Below the pieces are notes generated by a model. That model made no database searches. It was not told where the DNA came from and saw nothing but the letters and a program-made list of their open reading frames with translations. A program made the position numbers and the translations under genes. From Carya illinoinensis (taxonomy: Eukaryota > Streptophyta > Magnoliopsida > Fagales > Juglandaceae), in contig NC_056765.1 in the NCBI RefSeq assembly GCF_018687715.1, positions 26,123,129 to 26,187,128 on the forward strand: DNA of 64,000 nucleotides. Reading direction: 5' to 3'. Within the stretch, counting starts at the first letter, position 1. Each line of letters opens with the position of its first letter. This document shows positions 14,101 through 24,022 of the stretch, in pieces.

Positions 14101-17100
14101 GAAACACTTATCCACTATAGGTTTGGAAGTAAGATGAGATTCAAAATTCTCATCTCATTATTACAATTTTTTCAATTTTTCACACAATATATAATAAGCA
14201 AGTTAATTTTTTCAAATCCTAAAACAATAATAATATTAAAAAATAATATTTTATTTAACTTTCAACTTTCATCTCAAATTAAAAATTCTCATATCAACAT
14301 CCAAACTTACCAGTCCTGGTCTTGAAATCCTGTAACACATTGCCTATGTGTGGCCTTCCTGCTCATCATTGTGATCCTCTTTACCTGAACCTTTAAAAGC
14401 ATAAAATCATACAAAAGTGAGTCGAAATAAGTAAATAACACATCCTACAGTAAATATTTAAACGTAGGTTTTTCTTGGAAAACATTTATACTTACACAAC
14501 AAGAGCATTCAACATGTTCTATGCAGGATTTATTTAACTTGTATTTCACTTGCATGATAGCCATCATACTTTTGTTTGTGCACCGGTTCCATTGCTTGTG
14601 ACCGCAAGGAGAACTGCTTAACTTGCGCATAACTATTCATCTTTGGTCCCACTACCTGTGATCACAAGGGTGATTGCTTAATTGCTTATAACTTTGGTTA
14701 ACTACACTTTTAAGTAGAGAGAGCCTCTAGGCCGGTCGGGTGTTTGTCTTCGTTTTACACTAGCAAATCACAAGCTACCACGTAAGAGATACAACAAATT
14801 ACAATATACACTCATATACAGGTGAATAATTTTTTTTACAGCGGCTTGATCTTTTCCCCTCACCCTGAACCCATTCTCTGCACTCACTCTCTCTCTCTCT
14901 CTCTCTCTCTCGTTGATCTCCCTGCTCTCTTTCACTAAAATACTCTCTCACTAAAAAATAGAATATGATTAAGGACGGTCTTGATGGATAGGATATTGCC
15001 GAGAAAGTTGAGAGGAAAAAGTGAGAAAGACGCCACCAACAACTACAGGCAGAGATTTCTGCTCTTTAAGACCACTTTTTCTATTTCTTTTTGAATTCTC
15101 TCTCTCGCCCTCTGAAAGGAGAGCTGTACTTCTTATGTGACTATGGAGGAATAATTATCTTTAGATTATTGTGGTTTGCTTCTCCCTTTATTTCTTTTCT
15201 TTTATTTGATTTCTTTCTTCTTTCTGGTTCTATTTTAGCGTTTACAACTCCGAATTTGTAATTTGTGTTCTCCTGCTTAATTTTACTTTTTAATGGAGAA
15301 TGCTATCTGAGTTTTCTAGATCATACCCAGATCTAAATTCTAATCAAATTTATGTTTGGATGCTGAGAAAATGTATTTTTGTTTGGATGCTAAGAAAATG
15401 TATTGCTGTTTGGATGGTGAGAAAATGTGGGATCTATTTCTGTTTGGCTGCTGAGAAAAGATCTTGAGTTTGATTTTTGTTTTCTTATTTTCACCAGCCC
15501 TTATATTCAACAACTGCCACTCTAATTTATCAACTGTCCAGAGATGCTGATGAGAAACTGGGTTCGAGAGAGGGCTTTGGGGGGAAGAGGAAAGAGAGAA
15601 AGGAGAAGGAAAAAGGGAGAGGAGAGAATGTATGTGCACCTAGCGTAACTTCAATAAGTCCACCATGTGTTGCAATTTTATTGCTTGGTGTAAAAGAGAA
15701 ATGAACACCCAACCTGTTTTAAGTTTTTCTCTTTTAAGTAACCGTTCCATATTGCAACTTACACATCCACCCATAACATTGCATTGGTGCCATGCATCTC
15801 TTATGGCTATTATTTAAAGTTTTATTAGTGATTTACCTTTAATATTTCTTACTGTTATATGATAATAAGATGTGAAATAATTTAACATGAACATGGCATA
15901 ACAATAATTTCATTGCTTATCTTATTATATAGTATCATGGCATTAATATCAAACATTAGCACAATATAAACTCCAACATGACATAATAAGCATTATATTC
16001 ATCATATCATAACCTTCATCCTATTTGCAAAACATCATATCATGGCATCTTAATTACTTTCATCATAGTGTAGGTACATAAGGGCTTTCAATGAAGTGTC
16101 ATACATAGCGTATAAAATCAAATACATTTTGTAAGCAAGGACAAAATGTTTACCACAGAGGTATTTTTTTTTTTTTGGGCACCAGGTGTCTAGGCCCTCG
16201 GCAAGAAGTTTCTCGCAAATGCACCTCGGGTAATTCAAGAAGAAAAACCCCCAGTTCGATGACCCCTAGAAATCGTTTGCACCCAAGGGGATTTGAACCT
16301 TAGACCTGGGGGGAGCATACCCTCAAGCCCAAGACCTTTACCACTTGAGCCAACCCCTAGTGATTTTTACCACACAGGTGTGATTAGGACTGAGCAAAAA
16401 TCTGAAAATCTGACTTCGAATCCAATTTTGCTTTGGCTTCGCTCTAAAAAAAGGGAGTCGGATTCAGATTTTTTTTCTTTAATTTTTCAGTCAGAGTCGA
16501 AGCCTGATGTGTTGCTAGACCAACTCTGACTTTATGCTCCGACTTCAAATTCGACTCTGATATTGTACATATGCTATAAAAATATGTATTTATTTATATA
16601 TTTATCATATATACTAGTATAGTTATGTAGTTATATAAATATAACTGGACTTATATAGTTAAATTCAATAATGTACTAGTATGAGCTAATTATTATAAAA
16701 TAATATACTTATACTATAATATAAATAGACTGATGATAGTTTAGTATATGTAAATATCATAGTATTATTAACTTACATAATCAAGTATAGAAATAAGTTA
16801 AGACACTAGTATTTAAATAAGTCTAGTATAAGAAGTTAATAATGCATACAAATTTACTAAAGTATGATAACATGTAACTAGACACTAGAAAATCTAGTAT
16901 ATAATTAAGTTAGGAATAAGTTAGACATTAGTAATTTAGTATAATAACATGTAATACTTTTTTTTTTTTTATAAGAGAAAAATATTAGTTATCTGAAAGA
17001 AATAGGCATAGCCTGCGTACACAGGAAGTATACATAGCACACCTAAATACATTCTAAGAGCGATAAATTAAAGAGAGGAAATCATGAACGTTGTCCCCGT

Positions 17101-20100
17101 TTAGTACAATAGCAGAAAACCAAAGCATTAAAGTGTGTAGAAAAAAATTCTTTAACTCCTCAAAGCAGCGCACATTCCTTTCCAACCAAATACACCACAT
17201 GATACACAACAGGATCATCTTCCATACAACTGCTACTTGATGACAACTTTGTATCTTCCTCCAACAACCCAACAAATCCACCACCCTCGCAGGCACGTAA
17301 TTAGTATTACATACGTTAGTATTACAATGTCATTAATATTACTTACATGTCATTAGTATTACATTAGTATTTCAATGTCTTCCCATAAACCCCCCATAAC
17401 ACATCCAACCTGTAACATTTAAACATATCAACCTGTGAACCATAAAACATAACCCAGGGATAGAAAGCTCTGTTTCGGTAAGAGATTTCTATGCCAAAAG
17501 AGAGTTACCAAGAGAGAGAAGATGAAGGAAGAACAGAGCAAGATATGGCATGTAATGGTGCTGGTATCATGCATTGCTGGTGTGAGCTAGAGCTTGTAGT
17601 GGCACTGGGCAGTGTCCATTTGTGTATCGAGAAGAAGCCCGTGTGGTTTGGTCAGCAGAGTCAACAACCAGGTGTGATGGGGAGCAGGTGGCCGACTCAA
17701 AGGTTGTGTCTGATGATGGAGAACAGTTGGTTGGTGGTTACCATTTGAGCTAGAGGGCAACTAGGTTGGCATTCCACTGGTCTGGTTTTTGGCATTGAGC
17801 AGTGGGCAAGAGAAACCATGAGTTTCAGATCGAGGAAGATAAATAAAGGAAGAGAGAGAAACAACTTGGGTTTAAGAGATACGGCCAGAGAGAAAATCAA
17901 GAGAGGGTATGTGTGAGAGAGAGAGCTCACTTAGATGCACAAGCTTCAGTGCACCGACAGCAAGCTTGAATAGTAGTGGTTCTCGGCAGTGCACAGGATG
18001 AACTGGTTTTACATGGTGAAGATTGGTGATTTCCGCAATGCAGGGAGAGAGACATGGCTTTAGTTTTGAGAGAGAGACAATGGGCTTGCTTTTGGTGAAG
18101 CTGTGAAGGAGAGAACGAGGAGATAAGGTGTGGGGATGGAGAGTTCTGTGCGTGAGGATTGTCTTTACAAGGAATGGGTCTTCAGTTTAACAGTTGCCTT
18201 GGTTGTGAGAATTTCAAGAGAATTAGATTTTTAACCAAAGTGGTAGAGGGTAGCAGGTGGAGGTCTTGTGTTTGAGTTAGATTTTGATTGAGATTCAAAT
18301 GCCCAGAGGACTATTCCTAAATGTTCTAGGAGCCTCAGTCAGAGCTAAGATTTCTAATGGGCCAGGTCCATGGTTTGTCACTTTCTTGGGTTAAAACCCA
18401 GTTTCCAGAACTCCAATTCATTGCCCAGTATCTCATGGCCATAATGGGCCAAACATATGGATCTTTTAGAAATTCATGGGCAGTAGCCAGTAGGTCCAAC
18501 AAAATTATTCTCATCTCAGCCCTAAAAAAATTGGTCCCGGGTGCTACATGTAACCATATTATAAGTACAATGCTTCAGTATTACTCCGGTAAATTTTGGC
18601 ATTCATAGTTTTTGTCTCTTGAGCATTCTTCGATGAAAAGAGCAGTTGCAACTCACCTTGTGCTTGCATTACTAGAAAACAACGTATGAGCCTCTTCCTG
18701 AGCATGAACCATAAGTTTTGTTGTAGAATGTTGGAGTGATGTACATATGGCTTTTGATTTATAGGAACCAAACAATTCTATCCCTTAATGCAGAATATAT
18801 ATTGAACAGTGAACATAGTTGGCATCTATCCATTTGCCAGTATAGGTAACGAATATCTTCATTTTCATAATTGCAGAGAAGCAGATGAGTCTCGTTTAAG
18901 AGAGGTCTGTGAGAGTTTTCTTGGACCTCCGACTGGGATGGCTGAAGCTTCATTTTCAGATTCAAAGAACCCGGCATGGGATCCTTGTGTACTTGTAAGA
19001 CTTCTGTTACTCTTCATCAATATTTTTTCATAATTCAGTTGGTAGAATCTGTCTGTTTTGGCTAAACGTTTTAGCAAATTTTTTGTACTTGATAAATCTG
19101 ATATGCTCTTTTTATATGTTGTTTTTTCCTTCTATTTTGTCTGTTTTGCATTTATATTGGCTCAAGTGTTAAGAGACTTGGTCTTGATGGTATGCTCCCT
19201 CTAGGTCTAAGGTTCGAAGTCTCAGGTACAAACAATTTCTAGATGCCGTGTCCCATTGGTGAATATCCAATGATTTTCCTGGCATGGTCTTAGAGATTCA
19301 TCATCATCAAAAAGCTATTTTGATAATTCAGTTTTATTGGAAGTGTGCTAGTATGTAATTGCTTTTGGCCATTGTATATCTTCTCTCTCTAGGGAGGGGT
19401 GGGGGATCGACCCGTTTAAATATCTTCTGATGGATGAACCATCTAGATGAAATTTGCCGGTCATCTATATAATAATTTATAGTTTTTAGCTTTTGTTTTG
19501 CCACATTGGATATGCCTATATTATATTTATCTGTGAGACCATTCTCTATCTCCTCGAATTGAAGAGCTCAAAATTGTTCTACATTGCCTCTGTTAGTGCC
19601 TTAATTTTGATAGATGGCCCCAACGTATGCATCGTACGTTAGAGAATCAGAGGCTTTAGACTGATGTTGGTGAGTCTTCCGCTGCAGCTTCTCTTCAAGT
19701 GGTGCATAGTTCGAAGTGAACATAACAGCTACGTTGTACAGTACTTAGGCTGCTTTTTAGATTCTTACCTCTCTGATGAAAAAGTTTGTTGTGGGGTCTC
19801 TTTTGCAGGGTGAATACCAATTGCTTTAAGATACGAAAATACACATAAGAATAGGTCTTAGTTCTCACCCAACTCCAAAACAGAAAAAGTTTTGAGTCCT
19901 GAGGGGCTTGTGTAAGTTGAGGAGTTGTTTGAATAGTGAGATGAGATGAGATAGTTTTAGATGAAAGTTGAATATTATGATTGTTTTGAGATTTGAAAAA
20001 GTTAAATTGTTTATTATATTTTTTATGTGGGAATTTAGAAAATTTTAAATGATGAGATGAGATGAGATGAAATGACCCTAAGTCATATGGTTCTCTGCAG

Positions 20101-20499
20101 GGAATGAGAAAACACAAACTTTTAAAGGAAGATATTCTTCCAGCAATGGCGTCAAACAGAAAAGTCCAGAGATTGCTTAATGAGTTCATGGATCTCCTAT
20201 CCGAATATGAGAGTACCGAAACTAATTTTGACCAAAAAAATCCCACTCCACCGACATCATCTCTGATGGCAACTGACCAAGGGGACTCTGCCGCACCAGC
20301 AGCAGATCAAATGGACTCCGCTCCCACAATGACGGACCATATGGATGCTGGCCCTGCAGCTGTAGATCAACAGGACTCGACCGAGCCGACAAAAGATCAA
20401 GCAAACTCTGCTCCCCCAGTAATAGATCAAGTTAATTCAGATCCGCCAGTGACAGATCAAGTTGATTTGCCCTCACAAGCTAAAGATTCAGGTTCTTGA
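5187..20499 (+). CDS. HIRA: HIRA histone chaperone subunit (10 exons, 1044 aa)
   Basis: HIRA is the WD40 scaffold of the HIR complex, which with ASF1 deposits histone H3.3 independently of replication in the nucleus. Coding exons are 5187-5294, 8125-8400, 9058-9309, 9387-9784, 9944-10952, 11483-11693, 11859-12099, 12826-12948, 18877-18994 and 20101-20499. All junctions are GT-AG, and the 3135 nt stay in one frame to TGA. The product begins [22 protein letters not shown]40 repeats fill about residues 1-375 (for example [11 protein letters not shown] and [10 protein letters not shown]). [11 protein letters not shown] at about 478-488 matches the B motif that binds ASF1. The Hira C-terminal domain runs about 630-860. 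The length is close to the roughly 1020 residues of Arabidopsis HIRA as I recall it. Exon 10 ends in a decapeptide repeat. Intron 8 (12949-18876) is 5.9 kb and packed with transposon remnants. No frameshift or premature stop is seen. Confidence 0.95.
5630..6440. mobile_element. Putative non-autonomous transposon in HIRA intron 1
   Basis: The segment is bracketed by related word-like ends. The left has GTGCTTAAGCACAAAAAGCC, with AAGCAAAGCACG and GCATTAAGC. The right has TTAAGTGCAAACGC, GAGCCTAGGCGTGAAGCGC. Inside, 5828-5911 can be read as an acidic tail ([11 protein letters not shown]) that stops at TAA, which could be a transposase C-terminal scrap. No transposase core or target duplication was identified, so the class is uncertain (hAT-like is one possibility). 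Confidence 0.35.
7725..7930 (+). mobile_element. Possible tRNA-derived SINE in HIRA intron 1
   Basis: The segment has an A-box-like TGGTCAAATGG, a weak B-box-like GACTCAAATATC about 30 nt downstream, T/G-rich filler and a short terminal A run (CCATTAAAAAAAG). This order fits a plant tRNA-derived SINE of a different family from the three listed elsewhere. The B box is poor and no target duplication was found, so the call is tentative. Confidence 0.4.
12138..12295. mobile_element. GAGTAATGCTA-type MITE in HIRA intron 7
   Basis: A short element with inverted ends: AAAATGATATATACAAGCCT at left and ACTTGTACATAGCATTACTC at right. The middle has AAGTGGACCCCAC and, inverted, GGGAGACCCACATTTTTACA. 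The same architecture (ATACAAGCC end, GTGGACC core, T-rich arm, AGTAATGCTA end) recurs at about 39935-40115 and 60150-60310, with looser relatives near 32390, 52380, 52578 and 53830. Confidence 0.6.
14119..14315 (-). mobile_element. GAGATGAGATGA-type MITE, copy A
   Basis: A short AT-rich element with ends GTTTGGAAGTAAGATGAGAT and CATATCAACATCCAAAC and a core containing TTTTTCAAATCC and TTTAACTTTCAAC. It matches, in reverse orientation, the copies at 19922-20088, 21030-21246 and 23808-24022, which share TTGAGATTTGAAAA, AAAAGTTAAATTRTTTATTA and a GAGATGA-rich end. It is non-coding and lies within HIRA intron 8. Confidence 0.7.
14886..14911. repeat. (CT)n microsatellite
   Basis: A perfect CT dinucleotide run of about 13 units inside HIRA intron 8, with more CT-rich DNA just downstream. 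Confidence 0.9.
16163..16365 (-). mobile_element. tRNA-derived SINE (family S1) in HIRA intron 8
   Basis: On the minus strand the element starts CACTAGGGGTTGGCTCAAGT, giving an A box TGGCTCAAGTGG. A B box GGTTCAAATCC follows about 45 nt later, then a non-tRNA body and a 12-base poly-A tail (T run at 16164-16175 on +). It is flanked by a 14-bp target duplication with one mismatch: TTTACCACAGAGGT at 16149-16162 and TTTACCACACAGGT at 16366-16379. Pol III boxes, A tail and target duplication together make this a confident SINE. It is not a tRNA gene, because no cloverleaf with anticodon arm can be drawn. Confidence 0.85.
16382..16560. repeat. Simple-word inverted element (TCTGA / CGACTC words)
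   Basis: The segment opens TAGGACTGAGCA and is then composed of permuted short words such as TCTGACTTCGAATC, GGAGTCGGATTC, AGAGTCGAAGCC and CCGACTTCAAATTCGACTCTG, so it partly folds on itself. It is non-coding. Elements with a similar opening but different words occur near 52080-52250 and 55340-56012. Confidence 0.45.
16962..17300 (-). pseudogene. 5'-truncated LINE 3' end in HIRA intron 8
   Basis: On the minus strand, 17296-17054 is open and reads [20 protein letters not shown] followed by [15 protein letters not shown]. This is the typical tail of plant LINE ORF2 proteins after the zinc-binding zf-RVT region. It is followed by a short 3' UTR and an A tail, seen as the T run at 16960-16971 on +. 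Everything upstream of the last ~80 codons is missing, as usual for 5'-truncated insertions. It differs from the LINE at 43825-49509, which ends in an RNase H domain, so it belongs to another LINE lineage. Confidence 0.7.
19157..19312 (+). mobile_element. tRNA-derived SINE (S1-related) in HIRA intron 9
   Basis: The A box lies in TTGGCTCAAGTGTTAAGAG and the B box is GGTTCGAAGTC. GGTATGCTCCC and AGGTCTAAGGTTC match the S1 copy at 16163-16365 almost base for base through the tRNA-related head and the following ACAAACAATTTCTAGA. The 3' half then diverges, so this is a related subfamily or a recombinant. No clear target duplication was found. Confidence 0.7.
19922..20088 (+). mobile_element. GAGATGAGATGA-type MITE, copy B, next to HIRA exon 10
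   Basis: The element begins GTTTGAATAGTGAGATGAGA and ends GATGAGATGAGATGAAATGA. The core contains TTGAGATTTGAAAAAGTT and TTTATTATATTTTTTATGTG, shared with copies at 21030 and 23808. Its right end lies about 12 bp upstream of the HIRA exon 10 acceptor, so it probably sits in or next to the polypyrimidine/branch-point region of that splice site. Confidence 0.75.
20275..20484 (+). repeat. HIRA: 30-bp coding minisatellite in HIRA exon 10 (7 decapeptides)
   Basis: Seven in-frame units of exactly 10 residues run end to end: [70 protein letters not shown]. Only four residues (DSGS) follow before the TGA. The consensus is D-Q-x-D/N-S-x-P-x-x-x, which is acidic, proline-rich and predicted to be disordered. 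It lies outside the WD40, B and Hira domains and looks like a lineage-specific tail extension. Confidence 0.9.
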
Positions 20500-21029
20500 A
20501 TTCTGCATCTTCTAACCGTCAGGAGCTAATGTTTTGACATAGAAGGCATATCAAAATTTTGAGGGTTTCAGCTTCTTGCTTGAGAGATGCTATTTCAGTG
20601 TATAATCTCCTCCTGAATTAACTCTTTTGACCACCTCTCCGAAGCTGCACCTGGGTTTGAAACAAGATTTCTGACAAATGATGCACCAAAAAAATTCACA
20701 TATTGCCTCTTCATCATCAGCTTTCTGTTAACAACTTGATTGATCTTTTTTGTTTTTTTATTTTTGTTTTTGTATAATATTACTCATAATGGTGAATTAA
20801 CATCCTTCCGAAGCTCCATGTCTGATTTGATTAGGTAGAAGTAGGTGCTAAGTTGTTTTGTCCCAAGAAGTTTGATCAATCAGTGTACAATGTGTAAGTT
20901 TGTCTGTGAATTTGTATTTTGTTTTTCACTGCTCAATCAATCTTACAATTCAATGGTTTTTTTTGTGTACATGGGATATTTACCTTCGATGTCTAACTTT
21001 TGCATGCAGTATTGTTCTGAAAACAAGAA

Positions 21030-21246
21030 ACCGAGGTCTCTTTTGGTTACGCAATACAATAAGATGATATATTTTATTAAAAGGTAAATAAAATATTATT
21101 ATAATATAATTTTTTAGTATTAATTTTATTTTAGAATTTAAAAAAGTTAAATTATTTATTATATTTTATGTAAAAATTTGAAAAAATTATAATTATTATA
21201 TGAGGTGAGATAAGATCATTTAGTTTTTGTTAACCAAAACAGCCCT
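21030..21246 (+). mobile_element. GAGATGAGATGA-type MITE, copy C
   Basis: Starts near CTTTTGGTTACGCAATACAA and ends TTTTTGTTAACCAAAACAGC, giving TTTTGGTTA/TAACCAAAA inverted tips. The core shares AAAAAAGTTAAATTATTTAT and TATATTTTATGTAAAAATTT with copies B and D. Confidence 0.65.
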
Positions 21247-22756
21247 AAGCATTGCAGATTGAAAGTCCTTAAAGCCAGCCTTATTGGAAACATTGAAGCT
21301 TTGCTAGATATTTTTATTATCACTAGTTAAGTGTATTTTTATACTTTTTTATATTCAAGTTAATTGTGACTTTTGGTCTAGGAGATAACTGATAGAGCCG
21401 TGCTAGCACGAGGATAGCTACCGACAAGTTATAATTTTCTTTTTTAATTTTTTATTCATTTTTTTTTCTATCCTTAAATATTCTTTATTTTTAAAAGAAA
21501 ATTCACGGCATTATTTAAACAAATTTTTTTTTAATCACTAAATAAAAAAAATTAAAATGAAATCTCGTCGGAACCCATCCTCGGGATGGATCCTCGGTGA
21601 GTGTAGATTTATTCCGACTGAAATGGACATTTTCATTTAGGATATGAGTTGTAGGTTGTAAGTCAAAGTTGAAAGTAACAAGTGACAATGAAGAGAGGGT
21701 TTTGGGAAGGTGAATGAATACTTTAAGGAAGAAGCCATATGACAATTAAAAGATGTCAAATAACTATGTGCAACAGCTTCTTGTATAGTTGGTGAGTTAT
21801 TAAAGATGAATTGATTGCATCCTAAGATTGTTATAGGTTTAAATTCATTGAGCCAAAGGGCTTGACTCTTATCTGTTTTCGATATTCAATTAATGTAAAT
21901 ATCTTTCAAATATGAATTCAAGGAAAAGAACTCTCAATTTCATTGTAAGAGTAATTCTATTTGAAAATTTTTACACCGCACATCATTTATATGGTATAAT
22001 TTGATTTGACAGATAAATTTTAAAATTTGGATTGGATGGTGTATGATGTAAAAGTCTTATTTGGATAAATGCTTACCATATGAAAAGAGAAAAAAAATGG
22101 AGTTTTTGTCCTACATAGCTAGCTAGGTTATTTTTATTCCAATGCCAAAAATTGTAGAGAAAACCTTCAAGTAATAGTGAGCAAATTTTGGAGATGATTG
22201 GAAAGGAAAGAGAACTATAAATAAAGTTTATCAAACTCAAGACAATGATTTCAACTTTTACATAATTAAAGCCTATTTATTCTTATATATATATAAAAAA
22301 ATGAATGTAGAGGGCTAACATTCTAAGGCTTTTAAATGAATTACAACCATATCATTATTTCTTTAAAAATTTTAAAGGATGGTTGGGGGTACCATGATCT
22401 CCAACAAAAAAAAAAAAAAAAACCAAATGATATTTATAATTTTAGGTTGTAAAAACTTTAGGTATTCATTGAAAAAAAAAAGTTAAATAAGGGACCACAT
22501 AAAAAAATGATTTTTTAATAATAAATAAAAAAATATACAGAACTTACACAAATTAAAATTATATCTTTCGTTACTCAAAAGTGAGTCAAAGAGCAATAAT
22601 AGAGGGGGATCTCTCCGAGACCTCTTTCTTGTGCATTTTTTTTTAAAGACTATAGTTCTGTTTTAAAATTATTTTTAATTTAGTTATTTTAATTATTTAT
22701 AACATCTACGTGACATCCCAAGACGCAAAATATCAAAATATTTATTAATAAAAAAA

Positions 22757-22950
22757 AGAGTAATATTATACACTATATCATTATTTTATTTATATCTTAT
22801 TATATATAATGTGATATATTTATTCTTATTTAATGATAAAAAAATATATAATAAATAATTATTTAATAATAATAAATATGTCATATCATATTTAATAAGA
22901 TATAAAGAAGACGATAATATCTTTTACATAATTTTTCTAAAAAATAAAAA
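22757..22950. mobile_element. Hairpin MITE, diverged relative of 2931-3060
   Basis: Has the left arm GAGTAATATTATACACTATA followed by TATCTTATTATATATAATGT. The inverted right arm has TAATAAGATATAAAGAAGAC and GATAATATC. The order of motifs matches the MITEs at 2931 and 3712. Very AT-rich and non-coding. Confidence 0.45.
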
Positions 22951-23807
22951 AAATGTAGTGATTCCTCCTTTTCATATTCAATTATTGATGGGGTCACAAC
23001 TGCGGCCTTTAATAAGATAATGGAGATGTGGTCACACATCACACATGTAATGCAGTGGTAGGCTTAATTATTCTTGCCTCAGTTTATTGAGATTTTGAAT
23101 TTTGATTCGACCATGTACTTTTGTAGTTAATCATGTCAATGGAAGAAAGACATGTGGCACAGACATGCCTAACTATCATAAATGCATGACACAGCTGATA
23201 TCAACGTGATTACTTTGAAAGATACGTTTACTTTTAATATTTAAATATATCATAATTTTACATCTTTACACTATATACTACGTTTTTTTTTATATCTTTT
23301 TTTCTTTTTTTCTATAAATAAAATATAATTCAATTAATTTAATAAAAATAAATATATGGAAAGGATGAATCATAACCCTTAAATACAACAAGAGTTGCTA
23401 GTTTTAATTTTTTTAAATAATTTTTTTAATATAATCTAAAATTCATCAGATGGGTTATTATGTATGCATGTATGTATATGTGTATATGTATGTATGTATA
23501 TATGTAGATAAAGATGGAGCTTGCTACACCCATAGATAAAGGCCACTGAACATGCAAAATGTTTTTTTGTTCCTTTTCTTTCATAGATTTAAAAATTTTA
23601 AATTCATAACATCATTTAAAAATATTTCTTTAATTATTAAATAAAAAAATGACATCAGTGGCCATCATGGGTGGCCTTTCTTTGTGGACAAAGCAGTATC
23701 CTATAAAGATGATAATGGAATTTCAAATTGATTTATGTATTCTTATTTTATGTGGAGTAAAACCATGTACATATTTAGAACTTTTTGGGAGTTACAAGAA
23801 TTCTATG

Positions 23808-24022
23808 CTTGGCCACTGAAATTTTTCAGATGAGAATTTTGAGTTTTAAAATTAAATATTAAAATATTATATTTTAATATTATTATTATTTTGAGATTTG
23901 AAAATATAGAAAAAAAAGTTAAATTATTTATTATATTTTGTATGGGGATTTGAAAAAGTTGTAATGATGATATGAAAATTTTATATTTGAGATGAAAATT
24001 CTTTGTGACCAAACAGTACCTT
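23808..24022 (+). mobile_element. GAGATGAGATGA-type MITE, copy D
   Basis: The core TTTTGAGATTTGAAAATATA and AAAAAGTTAAATTATTTATT is shared with copies B and C. The ends CAGATGAGAATTTTGAG and GAGATGAAAATTCTTTGTGA are followed by CCAAACAGTACC. Non-coding. Confidence 0.65.

Larger units (their letters stand above)
12949..18876 (+). other. HIRA: HIRA intron 8, TE-rich
   Basis: This is the longest intron of the gene (5928 bp), against 77-2830 bp for the others. It holds a MITE (14119-14315), a CT microsatellite (14886-14911), a SINE (16163-16365), a simple-word element (about 16382-16560), a LINE 3' fragment (16962-17300) and unassigned sequence from 13100 to 13480, 14330 to 16140 and 17300 to 18560. 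Donor CGAG|GTCCAC and acceptor TTGCAG|AGAAGC restore the reading frame exactly. No separate gene was recognised inside. Confidence 0.8.

Noticed and set aside
16280..16362. tRNA gene, from A and B box matches
   Set aside because: The boxes are part of a SINE with poly-A tail and target duplication; no full cloverleaf or anticodon arm is present.
17411..18551. Possible LTR starting TGTAACATTT and ending GTGCTACA in HIRA intron 8
   Set aside because: Flanking pentamers (CAACC and TGTAA) do not match, and no primer site or polymerase is seen.
19695..20246. 183-codon minus-strand frame opposite HIRA exon 10
   Set aside because: It spans an intron, a MITE and the antisense of a real exon, and shows no domain.
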